From assembly GCA_024407855.1 (NCBI GenBank), contig JAKSVQ010000002.1, positions 49,468 to 113,467 of the forward strand: a stretch of 64,000 nucleotides of DNA. The letters run 5' to 3'. The notes beneath the pieces are model-generated. The model saw only the letters and a program-made list of their open reading frames with translations, had not been told where the DNA came from and did no database searches. Each line of letters starts with the position of its first letter. Position 1 is the first letter of the stretch. The stretch comes from Mycoplasmoidaceae bacterium (lineage in GTDB: Bacteria; Bacillota_I; Bacilli_A; Mycoplasmatales; Mycoplasmoidaceae). Below are positions 1 to 12,626 of this stretch, piece by piece. A program made the translations under genes and the position numbers.

Positions 1-154
1 TGCTAATATTGGCGAAGGCAAGATTGGATTAAAGATATTAAAAGAATGAGTTAATTATCCAATGCTATCTAAAATCTGTAAGATTTTGGAAACACCTTGA
101 ACAATTGATGGACCAATCTATAAAAAAGAAATACATATGTTGTTAGGAAAATAA
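1..154 (+). CDS. nfo: Endonuclease IV, C-terminal fragment (5' end outside window)
   Basis: The reading frame is open from base 2 to the TAA at 152-154 and gives the last 50 residues of a protein. The motif NIGEGKIGL followed by ILETP and a final KKEIHMLL matches the C-terminus of AP endonuclease IV, a Zn-dependent TIM-barrel enzyme that cuts abasic sites in base excision repair. The Glu of GEG and the Glu of LETP are positions conserved in the family. Two in-frame TGA codons are read as Trp. The start lies outside the window. rarA begins two bases after the stop, so the two genes are probably co-transcribed. Confidence 0.85.
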
Positions 155-156
155 TT

Positions 157-1401
157 ATGAGTAAGCAACCATTAGCTTTTGAGTTAAGACCAAAAACAAT
201 TGATGATGTAATTGGACAAAAACACTTAGTTGGTCCAAATTGTTTATTGACAAGAATGGTTAAATCAGGAAAACCAATAAACATTATTTTTTATGGTTAT
301 CCTGGAATTGGTAAGACAACTTTAGCTACAGCATTATGTAATGATATGAAATTACCTTTTGCAATGTTCAATGCTGCAACTGATAAGAAAGAATCATTAA
401 CACAAATTATTCAATTAGCAAAGCTATCTACGACACCTTACATTATTATTGTTGAAGAAATTCATCGTTTAAATAAAGATAAACAAGATATTCTTCTTCC
501 TTATCTTGAAGATGGTACAGTAACAATGTTTGCTTGTACAACAGAAAACCCATACTTTTCTATTAACCCAGCAATAAGAAGTAGATGTAATATTGCTCGT
601 TTGGATTTAATTAAACCAGATGAACTATATTTGTGATTAAAGAAGATTAATAAAGAAAAGAAAATCAATGCTCACATCACTGATGCAGCATTAAAAACAA
701 TTGCTTATCACTGCAATGGTGATGTTCGATCAGCCATCAATGTAATTGATAATATTATCAAATTTTATAAAAATGATAAGGTTGATAACAAACTATTAGA
801 AAAGATTTTATTATCACCAACCGTATTAGGTAGTAGCTATGGTGATGAATATTATGATATGTTATCAGCATTTCATAAATCGTTACGTGGTTCTGATCCA
901 GATGCTGGATTATATTATTTAGCAAGATTGTTAACAACTGGTGATTTAACAAGTATTACAAGAAGAATGGTAGCATGTGCTTATGAAGATATTGGTTTAG
1001 CTAATGCTCCATTATGTGCAAGAGTTGTAACTGCCGCACAAGCAGTTGATCGTGTTGGTATTCCTGAATGTTATCAAATTTTGGCCGATACTGTAGTTGA
1101 AATGTGCTTAAGTCCTAAATCAAACTCAGCATATATGGCCTTTGGCCAAGCATTTGAAGATGTGCAAAATGGAAAATGTTATGAAATACCTAAACATCTA
1201 AAGGACAATAATTACAAGTCTCATGTTAAATTAGGTAATGTTGGATATATCTATCCACATAATTATCCTAACCACTGAGTTGATCAAGAATATTTACCTA
1301 AACCGCTTAAGGGAACTAAGTATTATAAAAAAGCAGATAACCCAAGTGAACTTAGACTAAATGCTTATTTAGAACAAATAAAAAAAGCTAGCAAACGCTA
1401 G
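157..1401 (+). CDS. rarA: Replication-associated recombination protein A (AAA+ ATPase, RarA/MgsA)
   Basis: A 414-residue AAA+ clamp-loader-like ATPase that acts at stalled replication forks. Walker A is GYPGIGKT (residues 47-54) and Walker B is VEEIHRL (about 99-105), with Glu in place of the usual first Asp. It is followed by the C-terminal MgsA/RarA domain with the block GSDPDAGLYYLARLL and the YEDIGLA motif. The ATG at 157 immediately follows the nfo stop. Trp codons TGA occur at 634 and 1276. Length is normal for the family. It ends in a hairpin shared with the convergent lipoprotein gene. Confidence 0.92.
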
Positions 1402-1408
1402 TTTTTTT
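1381..1408. terminator. Bidirectional terminator between rarA and lipoprotein gene
   Basis: The stem CTAGC/GCTAG (1388-1392 and 1397-1401) with loop AAAC is flanked by an A tract on the left and a T tract on the right. It works on both strands. It overlaps the rarA stop and abuts the stop of the convergent gene. Confidence 0.85.
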
Positions 1409-2714
1409 ATGGAATTACTGTAACATCTGGATATTTAGGGTCGCCTTCGGTTACACCAGAATCTTCGTCTTCACCTCATATTTTATAACCCTCTGGATAA
1501 TTCTCAGATGAACATTTTTTTATTGTTATATGGAAGTTAGTATCAGCAGTTTGATAGAAACTATCAGTTGCAACACAAGGTTTAAGTTGTGTTTCACCAA
1601 GAGTTGTATTTAAAACAAATTCAAAAGTGCATTCTTCAAAATTAACAAATAATTGATTTCAACTGCCTTCGTTATAAACTTTAATTGCTTTACCATGTGA
1701 CTTGAAGCGACATTTACTAAAAGTAATGTCCGGAGATTGATATACATACATTGCATATTCGGTTTTTCATTTGCCTTTACTATCTTTATATATTTGAAAT
1801 TTTGTTGAATCAAGAACACAACTATTAAATTTACATATCGGTGCATATGCTGTTTGCATACCATTTAGGTAACATCTATTGCAAATCAATTTTGATGATT
1901 GAATTCCAGCTGAATAAAGTGAACCTGATTCAATATTGCCGGTTAAATAAAGATCATTTAACTCAAAATTAATATTAAGAGCATAAATATGGTCGCCATT
2001 GTGAGAACAATCTATTGAAGCTCAATTTGCTTCTTCATTAGCAATAGGATTAATCTCAACATCAAGGCCGCCTTCAACACTTGAAGTACAATCAGCAAGC
2101 GAATAGTTGCCACCAAATAAATATAGCTTAACTTTATTACTAATTTTTGGTGCAGCATTTATTGCATCAGCAATAGTGCCTTCAAAAATATCATAATAAT
2201 CAGCTGTATTTTCTCTTTGAATTAAAATTTTTCCAGTATTAAGTGATATTTCATCATAAGATAATGGAACTCAAGTTTGACACTCATTGCAAAAACCAAA
2301 GACTTCATTCATCCCTTCTTCACCAGGAATAATACGGTAGTAAGAATAATTGTGTTCATGGTTTGAATAGTAAGCATACAAAGTGGTACCATCTTTGAAT
2401 GTATCGGTTAGTTCTGGTGAAACTAGTTTGTCAGGGCTTTTTGATCATTTATCAAATTTCCACTTACCAGGTTTTGTTGGACTTGGTGGAGGATTAGTAA
2501 TGATATCAGCTCAGGTTGTATCATCTTTAACTTTTAAATCATATGTAGTAGATCCACCAGGGAAAGTACCTTCATTAGCATTAAATTGAATAGTTACATC
2601 TTGAATAGGACGCGTTGGTTGACAAGAAGCTAAGCCAATAGAAATAAGTCCACCAACAAGAATTGGTGTGGTTGATCACATTAAAAATTTATGTTGAAGC
2701 GATTTCTTCTTCAT
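1407..2714 (-). CDS. Surface lipoprotein with Listeria-Bacteroides (InlB B-type) repeat and probable beta-helix region
   Basis: A 435-residue predicted lipoprotein. It starts MKKKSLQHKF, followed by a hydrophobic stretch and the lipobox LASC (Cys about residue 30). Residues about 35-115 resemble the Flg_new/InlB B-repeat fold (start VTIQFNANEGTF, end TTLYAYYS). The rest has Cys-containing repeated short strands (GNYSLADC, SSKLICNRCYLNG, SPDITFSKCRF) that suggest a right-handed parallel beta-helix. This points to an adhesin-like surface role, which is inferred. It lies 25 nt downstream of nusB, so it could be read from that operon. No specific function is recognised. Confidence 0.8.
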
Positions 2715-2739
2715 AACATTATTATATTTTTTATAAATA

Positions 2740-3147
2740 CTATTTATTATTTTTTATTAGTATGGTATCTAGGATACCATTAATAAACTTCTTAGAGTCT
2801 AATTGCCCATATTTCTCAGCAGTTACTAATGCTTGATCAATTGCAACAGCAGTTGGAGTTTCTAATGCTTTGACTTCACAATAGCAAACAATTAGAATTG
2901 CTTGTGTCATTGGAGCAATACGAGCTCAAGTTCAATTCTCGCCCAAGTTGTCACTAAACAATTTAATGATTTCTTTTTGGTGATCACAATAGTATTCAAG
3001 TAGTTTTAAACTATTTGCATCAAACTCATAGTTTTCTGCATCATAAAAATCATGCTTTAATTGGCCACCACTAAGACCTTTTAATAAGCTAGAGTAAATA
3101 TATTGAGTAAGATCTACTCGTTTTTGTCATTGAGTCTTATTATTCAT
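2740..3147 (-). CDS. nusB: Transcription antitermination factor NusB
   Basis: A 135-residue protein. It fits NusB from its N-terminal KRVDLTQYIYSSL helix to the C-terminal motif VAIDQALVTAEKYG...KFINGILD, which matches the family signature for INEAVELAKxY...FVNGILD. NusB binds boxA RNA with NusE in rRNA antitermination. Two TGA codons encode Trp. Its start overlaps the end of the Gls24-like gene by 8 nt. The order efp, Gls24/YqhY-like, nusB matches the Firmicutes arrangement and supports the call. Confidence 0.85.
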
Positions 3148-3445
3148 TTTCAAGGTTTAATACAACAACACAAGTTAAACTCAATGATTGTTTCATAACA
3201 AGTAATAAGTCTTTGTGCATCTTATCAATAACTTTAAAGTTATGTTCTTTATTTTTTGAAGTTATACGCACAGAGATTTCATAATAGTTGTTATCAATCT
3301 TTTCGATAGTATGAGCAACATATTCATATCTAGGATATGCTGATAATACTTTTTTAATAATGTTAGTAATTAGTTCGGGACTAAAAGAAATTGTTCCCAA
3401 ACCATTTACCATATCAAAGTTTTCTATTTGTGTTGTTTTTGTCAT
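3140..3445 (-). CDS. Asp23/Gls24 (YqhY-like) family protein
   Basis: A 101-residue protein. Its hydrophobic pattern, with the segments ISFSPELITNIIKKVLSAYP and YYEISVRITSK, fits the small DUF322/Asp23 fold. Identification rests partly on context: YqhY sits between efp and nusB in Bacillus, as here. The start overlaps the efp stop by 1 nt (TAATG), a translational-coupling junction. In Firmicutes the family is linked to fatty-acid synthesis control or cell-envelope stress. A function here is not shown. Confidence 0.65.
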   Translation of the reverse strand: MTKTTQIENFDMVNGLGTISFSPELITNIIKKVLSAYPRYEYVAHTIEKIDNNYYEISVRITSKNKEHNFKVIDKMHKDLLLVMKQSLSLTCVVVLNLENE

Positions 3446-4014
3446 TATTTAGTTTCTCTACCTACGTAAGTTCCATCTGATGTACGAATAATGATTCGGT
3501 CAGTTGGTCGAACAAATTGTGGTACTTGTACTTCTAATCCTGTTGAAATGTGTGCTTTTTTCATAATTGCCTTAACAGTATTACCTTGCACAGCTTCCTC
3601 ACAGTCAATTAAATCACAAACAATTTGGTCAGGTAATCTTATACCTAAGATTTCATCACCATATTTTAGAATTGAAACTTCAATTCCTTCAATTAAGAAG
3701 TTTTTCATTGATTGAATTCTTACTTCTGGAATTTCAACTGTTTCAAAAGTTGTATTATCCATGAAAACATAGTTTGAACCATCAACATATGAAAAGCTCA
3801 TCTTTACATTTTCAACTAATACTTTTTCAAACTTACCACCTGTTAATACATCAATAGTGATTGAACCAGTTCTTAAGTTTCTAACTTTACATTTAACAAT
3901 ACCTTCACGCATTGCTGTTTTGTTAAAGTAATTTTCAATTACTTCGTATAAATTGCCACCATTTAAAAAGGTGTTGCCGGGTCTTAAATCCTTAGCATGT
4001 ACGATTTCAGCCAT
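3445..4014 (-). CDS. efp: Elongation factor P
   Basis: A 189-residue protein with KOW, OB and C-terminal OB domains. EF-P relieves ribosome stalling at polyproline. The N-terminus MAEIVHAKDLRPGNTF, the block KVRNLRTGSI and the C-terminal block EVQVPQFVRPTDRIII are characteristic. The loop that normally carries the modified Lys or Arg (PGKG) reads NKTAMREG, with Met at the Lys position. This is the form known from Mycoplasma genitalium and M. pneumoniae. It lies 11 nt after pyk and has a good AGGAG upstream of the start. Confidence 0.95.
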   Translation of the reverse strand: MAEIVHAKDLRPGNTFLNGGNLYEVIENYFNKTAMREGIVKCKVRNLRTGSITIDVLTGGKFEKVLVENVKMSFSYVDGSNYVFMDNTTFETVEIPEVRIQSMKNFLIEGIEVSILKYGDEILGIRLPDQIVCDLIDCEEAVQGNTVKAIMKKAHISTGLEVQVPQFVRPTDRIIIRTSDGTYVGRETK

Positions 4015-4025
4015 TGGGGTTTCTC

Positions 4026-5069
4026 CTATTTAGTTATTGGTTTTTTACTTGCAGCATCAATAATTGCTTGCATTGTTTTAACGGCATTAACTGGATCAAC
4101 ACCACTTGCTGTCTCACCAGATAATAATGTTCCATCAGCACCCATAGATGCAGCATAGTAAACATCAGTTACTTCAGCTCTTGTTGGGTGAATACCTCTT
4201 TCAAGAGAGTCTAACATTTGTGTACAAACGACAACCGGTTTGTGTGCTTTCTTACACATTTGAATAATCTTTGTTTCTCAATAAGGAACATTGTAGTATG
4301 GAGTTTCAAGAGCTAGGTCTCCTCTTGCAACTAGAATACCATCAGCTTCTTTAATAATTGAAGCTAAGTTGTTTAAAGCATCTTGAGTTTCAATTTTTGA
4401 ATAAACTTTTACGTCTTTTCCACCAGCTTTAACAATTACTTTTCTAGCGTCTTTAATGTTTTGAGCATTGCATACAAAGCTTAATGCAATGTATTTAGCT
4501 CCAATATGAACAGATTCTTTCATATTTTGAATGTCTCTTTCTGATAAGAAAGGCATTGAATATGAAGAGTCTGGAAGGTTAATTCTCTTGTTAGTTAATA
4601 AAGTGTGAGTGTTCATTGCTTTAGCTTTGATTTCACCTTTTTCAACATTAACAGATGTAACCTTTAAATATAATTTTCCATCATCAACGGCAATACGGTA
4701 ACCTTTTTTAAGGTCTTTAGCCATATTGTATTTTTTAGTTGAGTCATAAACACAGAAAGTGTTTGGCTTGTTTGGTGTAACAAAGCATTTTGTTAACACT
4801 GTTACTTCACTACCTGCATTAATAACTAATGGATTTTTTAATTCGCAAACACGAATTTCAGGTCCTTTAGTATCAGTCATAAGAGGAATCTTATAACCAG
4901 GAACTTTTCTTAAGTTAGTTGCTACTTGATTGTAGAAACTAAAGTCACCATGTGATAGGTTGATTCTGGCACATTTCATACCAGCATCAGCCATTTTCTT
5001 CATCATGTCAACTGAAATACATTTTGGTCCAATAGTACAAATGACCTTTGTTTTACTTTGTTTTTTCAT
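4026..5069 (-). CDS. pyk: Pyruvate kinase, lacking the C-terminal domain
   Basis: A 347-residue enzyme of lower glycolysis (PEP + ADP to pyruvate + ATP). It has the N-terminus KTKVICTIGP, the active-site ARINLSHG, TDTKGPEIR, the B domain and the LVARGDLALE and LLSGETASG motifs. The family is usually about 470-510 residues. This copy stops soon after SGETA, so the C-domain of roughly 120 residues, used for tetramer contacts and effector binding, is absent. efp follows 11 nt later, leaving no room for a remnant. One TGA (4275-4277) is Trp. The RBS is AGGAG. Probably constitutive; regulation is unknown. Confidence 0.93.
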
Positions 5070-5120
5070 ATTTACTCCTATTACTATAATTTTACTCTTT
5101 TATTTGGAAAAAGAGCAAAT

Positions 5121-5163
5121 ATAGAAACTATAGTTTCTATGGATGGTAAAAACCATATATAAT
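5121..5163 (+). promoter_or_regulatory. manA promoter with 20-bp perfect palindrome
   Basis: Bases 5121-5140 (ATAGAAACTATAGTTTCTAT) equal their own reverse complement. A TATAAT box lies at 5158-5163, only 6 nt before the manA ATG, so the message is probably leaderless. A second short inverted repeat (ATGGT AAAA ACCAT) lies at 5142-5155. The palindrome covers the -35 region and could be an operator shared with the divergent pyk. The regulator is unknown. Confidence 0.55.
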
Positions 5164-5169
5164 TGGTAT

Positions 5170-6039
5170 ATGATTTATAAACTTAAACCTATCTTAAAAA
5201 GCCGATTATGGGGTGGTGACACTCTACAAAAACTATGTGGGATATCCAATAATGAAAAGATTGGTGAAGCTTGATTAATGAGTTGTATTGGAAACGATAA
5301 CTCTTTAATTAGTGACACAACTACTCTATCTGATCTTTTTAAGCAAAACCCAGACATTGTAGCCAAAGGCTACAAAGGGGATTTTCCTATTCTTATCAAA
5401 TTAATTGATGCTCATGATGATTTATCCATTCAAGTTCATCCAAGCATCAAAACTGAATTTTGACATGTTTTAAGTAAGAAACCAAGTAACTTATATTTGG
5501 GTTTTAACCAAGCTTGCGATAAAACAAAGGTAGAAGCTTCATTAAAAGATGGTAGCATCACTAATTTGCTTAACCATATTCAAGTCCAAGAAGGCGACTC
5601 TTATTTGATTGAACCTGGTACAATTCATGCCATTGGTAAAGATACCTTATTAATTGAGATTCAACAAAGTGCCGATATTACATATCGACTATATGATTTC
5701 AATCGTGTTGATGTTAACGGAAAACCGCGAGAATTACATATAAATGAAGCATTAGAATGCATCAATTATAATCAACTTTCAGTTCAAAAAAATGAACCAA
5801 AAGAACAGTTAATTTCATGTAAATTTTTCAATGTTTTCAAGCAACAAATTGGTGGAATTGCACAGCTAAAAGCTGATGAAAAATCCTTCCATTCTTTGAC
5901 CGTTTTAGATGGAAAAATGACAGTTGAATTGGCTGATCAAATCATCCATTTAGGACCATATGAAACTTGCTTTGTTGCCGCCAACTCTGGAGACTATAAA
6001 CTGGGTGGAAATGCTACATTCATTCGAGTAACTTTATAA
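5170..6039 (+). CDS. manA: Mannose-6-phosphate isomerase, class I
   Basis: A 289-residue Zn-dependent isomerase (mannose-6-P to fructose-6-P). Metal-binding motifs are seen: LSIQVHP, then KTEFWHVL, and EPGTIHAIGKDTLLIEIQQS followed by the YRLYDFNR signature. The ATG at 5170 was chosen because it gives the conserved N-terminus (LKPILKSRLWGGDTL) and lies just after a TATAAT box. Two internal TGA codons are Trp. It lies directly upstream of the fructose/mannose-type PTS operon and feeds PfkA. Confidence 0.92.
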
Positions 6040-6060
6040 GGGATAAAACCCTTATTTTTT
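6036..6060 (+). terminator. Terminator after manA
   Basis: The stem TAAGGG/CCCTTA (6037-6042 and 6049-6054) is followed by a T run, directly at the manA stop. Confidence 0.75.
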
Positions 6061-6096
6061 ATTACTAAACAAGTTTAGTAATAAATGGTTTATAAT
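6061..6096 (+). promoter_or_regulatory. PTS operon promoter with 22-bp inverted repeat
   Basis: ATTACTAAAC, AA, GTTTAGTAAT (6061-6082) is a perfect 10-bp inverted repeat. It lies 8 nt upstream of a TATAAT box (6091-6096) that serves fruA, whose ATG is at 6112. It covers the -35 position, as expected for a repressor operator. Its 2-nt loop and the lack of a T run argue against a terminator. Confidence 0.6.
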
Positions 6097-6111
6097 ATAG
6101 TAGGTGTTCTT

Positions 6112-8211
6112 ATGAAAATAACCGATTTATTATCATTAGAGACTATTGACTTAGATGCCAAAGCAAAAGATAAGACGGACATTATTAAACAGGCCGTCCA
6201 ATTGATTGGCAAATCTGGAGTCATTAGTGATCTAGAAACTTACGAAAAAGGAATCTTTAAACGGGAAGAACAATCTTCAACTGGTGTTGGTGAAGGAATC
6301 GCTATTCCTCATTGTAAATCAGAAGTAGTTAAAAAACCACACTTAGCCGCAATGGTTATAAAAGAAGGTGTTGACTTTGCATCCCTTGATGGGGAAAAAG
6401 TTAACCTTCTATTTATCATTGCTGCCCCAGTTAGCAAAGATAATGTTCACCTTGATGTATTAGCTAGACTTTCAGCAATGCTAATGCAAGAAGACTTTAA
6501 GAAGAATCTATTGGCCGCAAAGACCAAAGAAGAATTCTTAAAGGTTATTGATTCAGCTGAAACTGAAAAGAAAGAAGAAGAAAAAGTAAACGCTGGACCT
6601 AAGTATCCAAAGATCTTAGCTGCCACAGCATGTCCAACTGGTATTGCTCATACTTATATGGCAAAAGAAGCTTTAGAAAAAGCTGCCAAAGAAATGAACA
6701 TAACCATTAAGGTTGAAACTAATGGTTCAGCTGGAACAAAGAATGCATTAACAGCAGAAGAAATTGCTCATGCTGATACAATCATTGTTGCTGCTGATGC
6801 ATTTGTTGAAATGGAAAGATTTACTGGTAAACGTGTAATCCAATGTTCAACATCTAAAGTAATTCACAACCCTAAAGCAATGCTTAATGCGGCTTTAGGT
6901 CCATCAGTACCAATCTATAACCAAGGCAAAACAAAAACTATGGTTGAAGGTGCAACTGGTGATCAATTTATTAAATCAAAGAATCAATCTGGAAGAATGC
7001 ACACATTCTACCGACATTTAATGTCTGGTATTAGCCACATGATTCCGTTTGTTGTTGCTGGTGGTATATTACTAGCAATAGCATATATTATCGACTCTGG
7101 CTTTGGAGTTCCTCCAGGTGTTGATTTTGGAAATACAACACTTGGTGCACAAGTATTCCATATTCTTGGAGCACAAGTTGCACTTGGTCTAATGTTCCCT
7201 GTTGCTGCTGGGTTCATTGCTTATTCAATTGCTGGTCGTCCGGCAATCGTCTCGGGCTTTGTTGGTGGTATGGCTGCGACAGTTGGCCCATTCTCAATGT
7301 TGTTTATTATTTTGAAGGCATTGAATGCTTATCCAGATTTACAACAACAATTGGCTGCAACTAGTGCAGGATTTATTGGAGCAATCTTAGCTGGTTTCTT
7401 AGCTGGTATTTACGTTAACCTAATGAAGAAGTGGTTTGAAAAGATGCCACAAATGTTCCAAGGTGTAAAAGACATGATAATTGTTCCACTTTTATCTGTT
7501 ATTATGATTGGTGCATCAATGTTCATTGCCAATGTTCCATTCTCATTCATTAATATTGGAATTGGTTTAGGAATTGGAAGCTTAGCTGAAAATTATAGTT
7601 ACTTATTGATTTTAATCGGTGCTATTGTTTCAGCATTGATGGCAATTGATATGGGTGGTCCTATTAATAAAGCAACTCACTATGCTGTATTAGGATATTT
7701 GACTACAGTTCTAGGAACTGATAAAGAATGAATTGGTCAACAACTAATGGCTGCAAACATTGTTGGTATTATGGTTCCACCAGTAATGATTGCATTATGT
7801 ACTTGATTGTTCCCACAAAAATTTGGTAAAGGTGATCGTCAAGCCTCTCCAGCAAACCTAATTATGGGATTCTGTGGAATCTCTGAAGGAGCTATTCCTT
7901 ATGTAGTTAGAGATCCAATAAGAGTAATTGCTACATCTGTAACTGCATCAGCGTTGGGTGGAGCACTATCTGTATTATTTGGTGGTGTCGCACTTGCACC
8001 TGAAGGTGGAATGATATCATATGCTGTTATGGCTGCTAATTGCTGAAGAGCAATGGTTGCAACTATAATTGCTTGCGTCTTTGGTGCATTCATGCTTGGT
8101 GCTTTAAAGAAAAAAGTGCCAAGTGAATATGCAGCCTTGGGTAAATGGAAAGGTATTCCAATTGGCCCAGGAGTTGGACGTAAAATTAAAAAAGAAGGAG
8201 CAGAAAAATAA
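6112..8211 (+). CDS. fruA: PTS fructose-family transporter, fused EIIABC
   Basis: A 699-residue sugar permease/kinase of the fructose-mannitol PTS family. The domain order is EIIA (about 1-150; phospho-His67 in GEGIAIPHCKS), EIIB (about 165-265; phospho-Cys174 in ATACPTGIAHTYMA) and membrane EIIC (about 310-690, many hydrophobic segments). It imports a hexose, probably fructose or mannose, as a phosphate. An upstream ATG at 6085 lies before the -10 box, so 6112 is used. The stop overlaps the ptsH start by 1 nt. manA next door suggests mannose as one substrate; this is inferred. Confidence 0.93.
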
Positions 8212-8468
8212 TGAAACAATTTTCATTCACAATTAAAGATCCTGCTGGAATTCATGCAAGACCAGCTGGTGTAGTAGTACAAGAAGCAAAGAAGTTTCAA
8301 TCAACTATTACAGCAAAATATGATGGTAAGACAGCAGATTTAAAGAGAATCTTTACTGTTTTAGCATTATGTGCAAAATGTGGTGCTGTACTTGAAATCG
8401 AAGTATCAGGACCAGACGAAGAAGCTGCAGCTGCTGCAGTTAAACAAGCATTAGAAAGTAAATTGTAG
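8211..8468 (+). CDS. ptsH: Phosphocarrier protein HPr, regulatory Ser replaced by Arg
   Basis: An 85-residue PTS carrier. It has phospho-His15 in PAGIHARPAG with the supporting Arg17. At the site that normally reads LKSIMGVMSLG, this protein has LKRIFTVLALC, so the HPrK-target Ser46 is Arg. The catalytic relay looks intact, while control by HPr kinase appears lost. It is coupled to fruA by TAATG and lies 4 nt before ptsI. Confidence 0.94.
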   Translation: MKQFSFTIKDPAGIHARPAGVVVQEAKKFQSTITAKYDGKTADLKRIFTVLALCAKCGAVLEIEVSGPDEEAAAAAVKQALESKL

Positions 8469-8472
8469 AATT

Positions 8473-10119
8473 ATGAAAAACTATAAAGGCAAAACCATCT
8501 TTGAAGGTTTTGCTAATGGAGAGATTAAAGTTTGATTAGACAATAATCAAGCAACAAATACTTTTACTTCGGAAGCACAAGAATGATCAAGATTTGAAGA
8601 AGCTAGAAAAAAAGAAATAGCTAAACTTGATAAACTCTTTGAAGAAACAAAAGCAAAATTAGGTGAAGATAAAGCTAAATTATTTGCTACACACAAATTA
8701 ATGGCAACTGACTTAGATTTTGAAGATTTAGTTAAGAATGCTATTAATACAAAAAAGACTGCTGAACAAGCAGTTGATGCTGCTGCTAATGAATTAGCAA
8801 CAATGCTTGCCGGACTTTCTGATCCTTATATGAAAGCACGTTCAGCTGACGTTAAAGAAGTTGGTAAAGGAATTAAAGACTTCTTACTTGGTAAACAAGA
8901 TAGCTTTAAATTAACTCAACCAACAATATTAGTTTGTGAAGATCTTGAATCAAGCACAATAATGCAATTTGATAAGTCATTATTAAAAGGATTAGTATTT
9001 ACTAAAGGTAACCCAACTGCTCACGTTTCAATCTTTGCTAGATCAAGTGAATTACCATCGATATGTATGGTAAATGATCTTCCGTTAGATGCATCATTAA
9101 ATGGAAAGAAAGTAATTCTTGATTCAACTAAAGGTGAAATCCTACTAGATGTCACAGCTGAAGACGAAGCAAAATATTCAGCCCAAGCTAAAGCTTTTAA
9201 GGAAAAGAAAGAAGCATTAAAATCATTTATTGGCAAACCATCAAAAACAATCGATGGTGTATCAACAAAGATTTATTGCAATATTGGTTCTGCTGAAGAC
9301 GTTGCTAGTGTTTTAGCCAATGATGGTGAAGGTATTGGTGTTTTCCGTAGTGAGTTCATTTATTTAAAACAAACTGACTTCCCAACCGAAGACTTTCAAT
9401 TTGAAATTTATAAGAAAGCTTTAGTAGAAATGAAAGGTAAAGAAGTTATCATTCGTACCTTTGATATTGGTGCTGATAAGAAGGTTTCTTATTTTCCTCT
9501 ACCAGATGAAGCTAACCCAGCATTAGGTTATCGTTCAGTTCGTATTTGTTTAGATCATGTTGATATGTTTAAAACACAACTTCGTGCTTTATACCGTGCA
9601 TCAGCATTTGGTAAACTATCAATTATGGTACCAATGATTACTAATGTTGATGAAATCAATTTCTGTAAGAAATGCATGGATGAAGTAAAAGCTGAGTTAG
9701 ACGCTAAAAATATTCCATATGCGAAAGATGTTAAGCTTGGAATTATGATTGAAGTGCCAGTTGCAGCAGTTTGTGCTGATGAACTTGCACAACATGTTGA
9801 CTTCTTCTCAATTGGAACAAATGACTTAACACAATATGCTTTAGCATGTGATCGTGTTAATCCAAACTTAGGTAAAGTTTATGATCCATACCATAAAGGT
9901 TTGATGCGTTTAATTAAGATGACAATTGATGGAGCACACAAACACGGCAAGATTGTTGGTATGTGTGGTGAACTTGCACGAGATCCAAAAGTTCTACCAT
10001 TCTTAATTGCTTTACATATCGATGAAATTTCCTTATCTGCTCCATATGTATTGCAAACTAGAAAAGCAATTAGTGAACTAGATACAACAAAAATAAATAT
10101 TGATGATTACATCAAATAA
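8473..10119 (+). CDS. ptsI: PTS enzyme I (phosphoenolpyruvate-protein phosphotransferase)
   Basis: A 548-residue enzyme that transfers phosphate from PEP to HPr. It has a phospho-His at about residue 184 in GNPTAHVSIFARSSELP, and the TIM-barrel PEP-binding signatures GIGVFRSEF, DIGADKK, GYRSVRI, DFFSIGTNDLTQYALACDR and GMCGELARD. The start at 8473 restores the full HPr-binding N-terminus. Two TGA Trp codons lie near it. It is the last gene of the fruA-ptsH-ptsI operon and ends in a hairpin. Confidence 0.95.
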
Positions 10120-10140
10120 AAAAGAGCAAAAGCTCTTTTT

Positions 10141-10142
<2 letters not shown>
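10117..10142. terminator. Bidirectional terminator between ptsI and pfkA
   Basis: The stem AAAAAAGAGC/GCTCTTTTTT (10118-10127 and 10132-10141), loop AAAA, serves both converging operons. Confidence 0.88.
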
Positions 10143-12517
<2,375 letters not shown>

Positions 12518-12626
12518 TACTTTTCTCTCCGTTTTTAATCTTTTTATTTTTCGTTAATATATTTAATATATATTAAAAAAAATATTTTTTATATTTATTT
12601 AATAATTTTTTAATAATATATCTATT

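Noticed and set aside
634..636. In-frame TGA codons that appear to break rarA, ffh, obg, pstA, eno, gpmI and most other genes
   Set aside because: They fall at conserved Trp positions, and a tRNA-Trp(UCA) is encoded. They are sense codons, not frameshifts or pseudogenes.
6085..6111. Upstream ATG for fruA
   Set aside because: It lies before the TATAAT box that drives the gene, so it would not be transcribed from that promoter.
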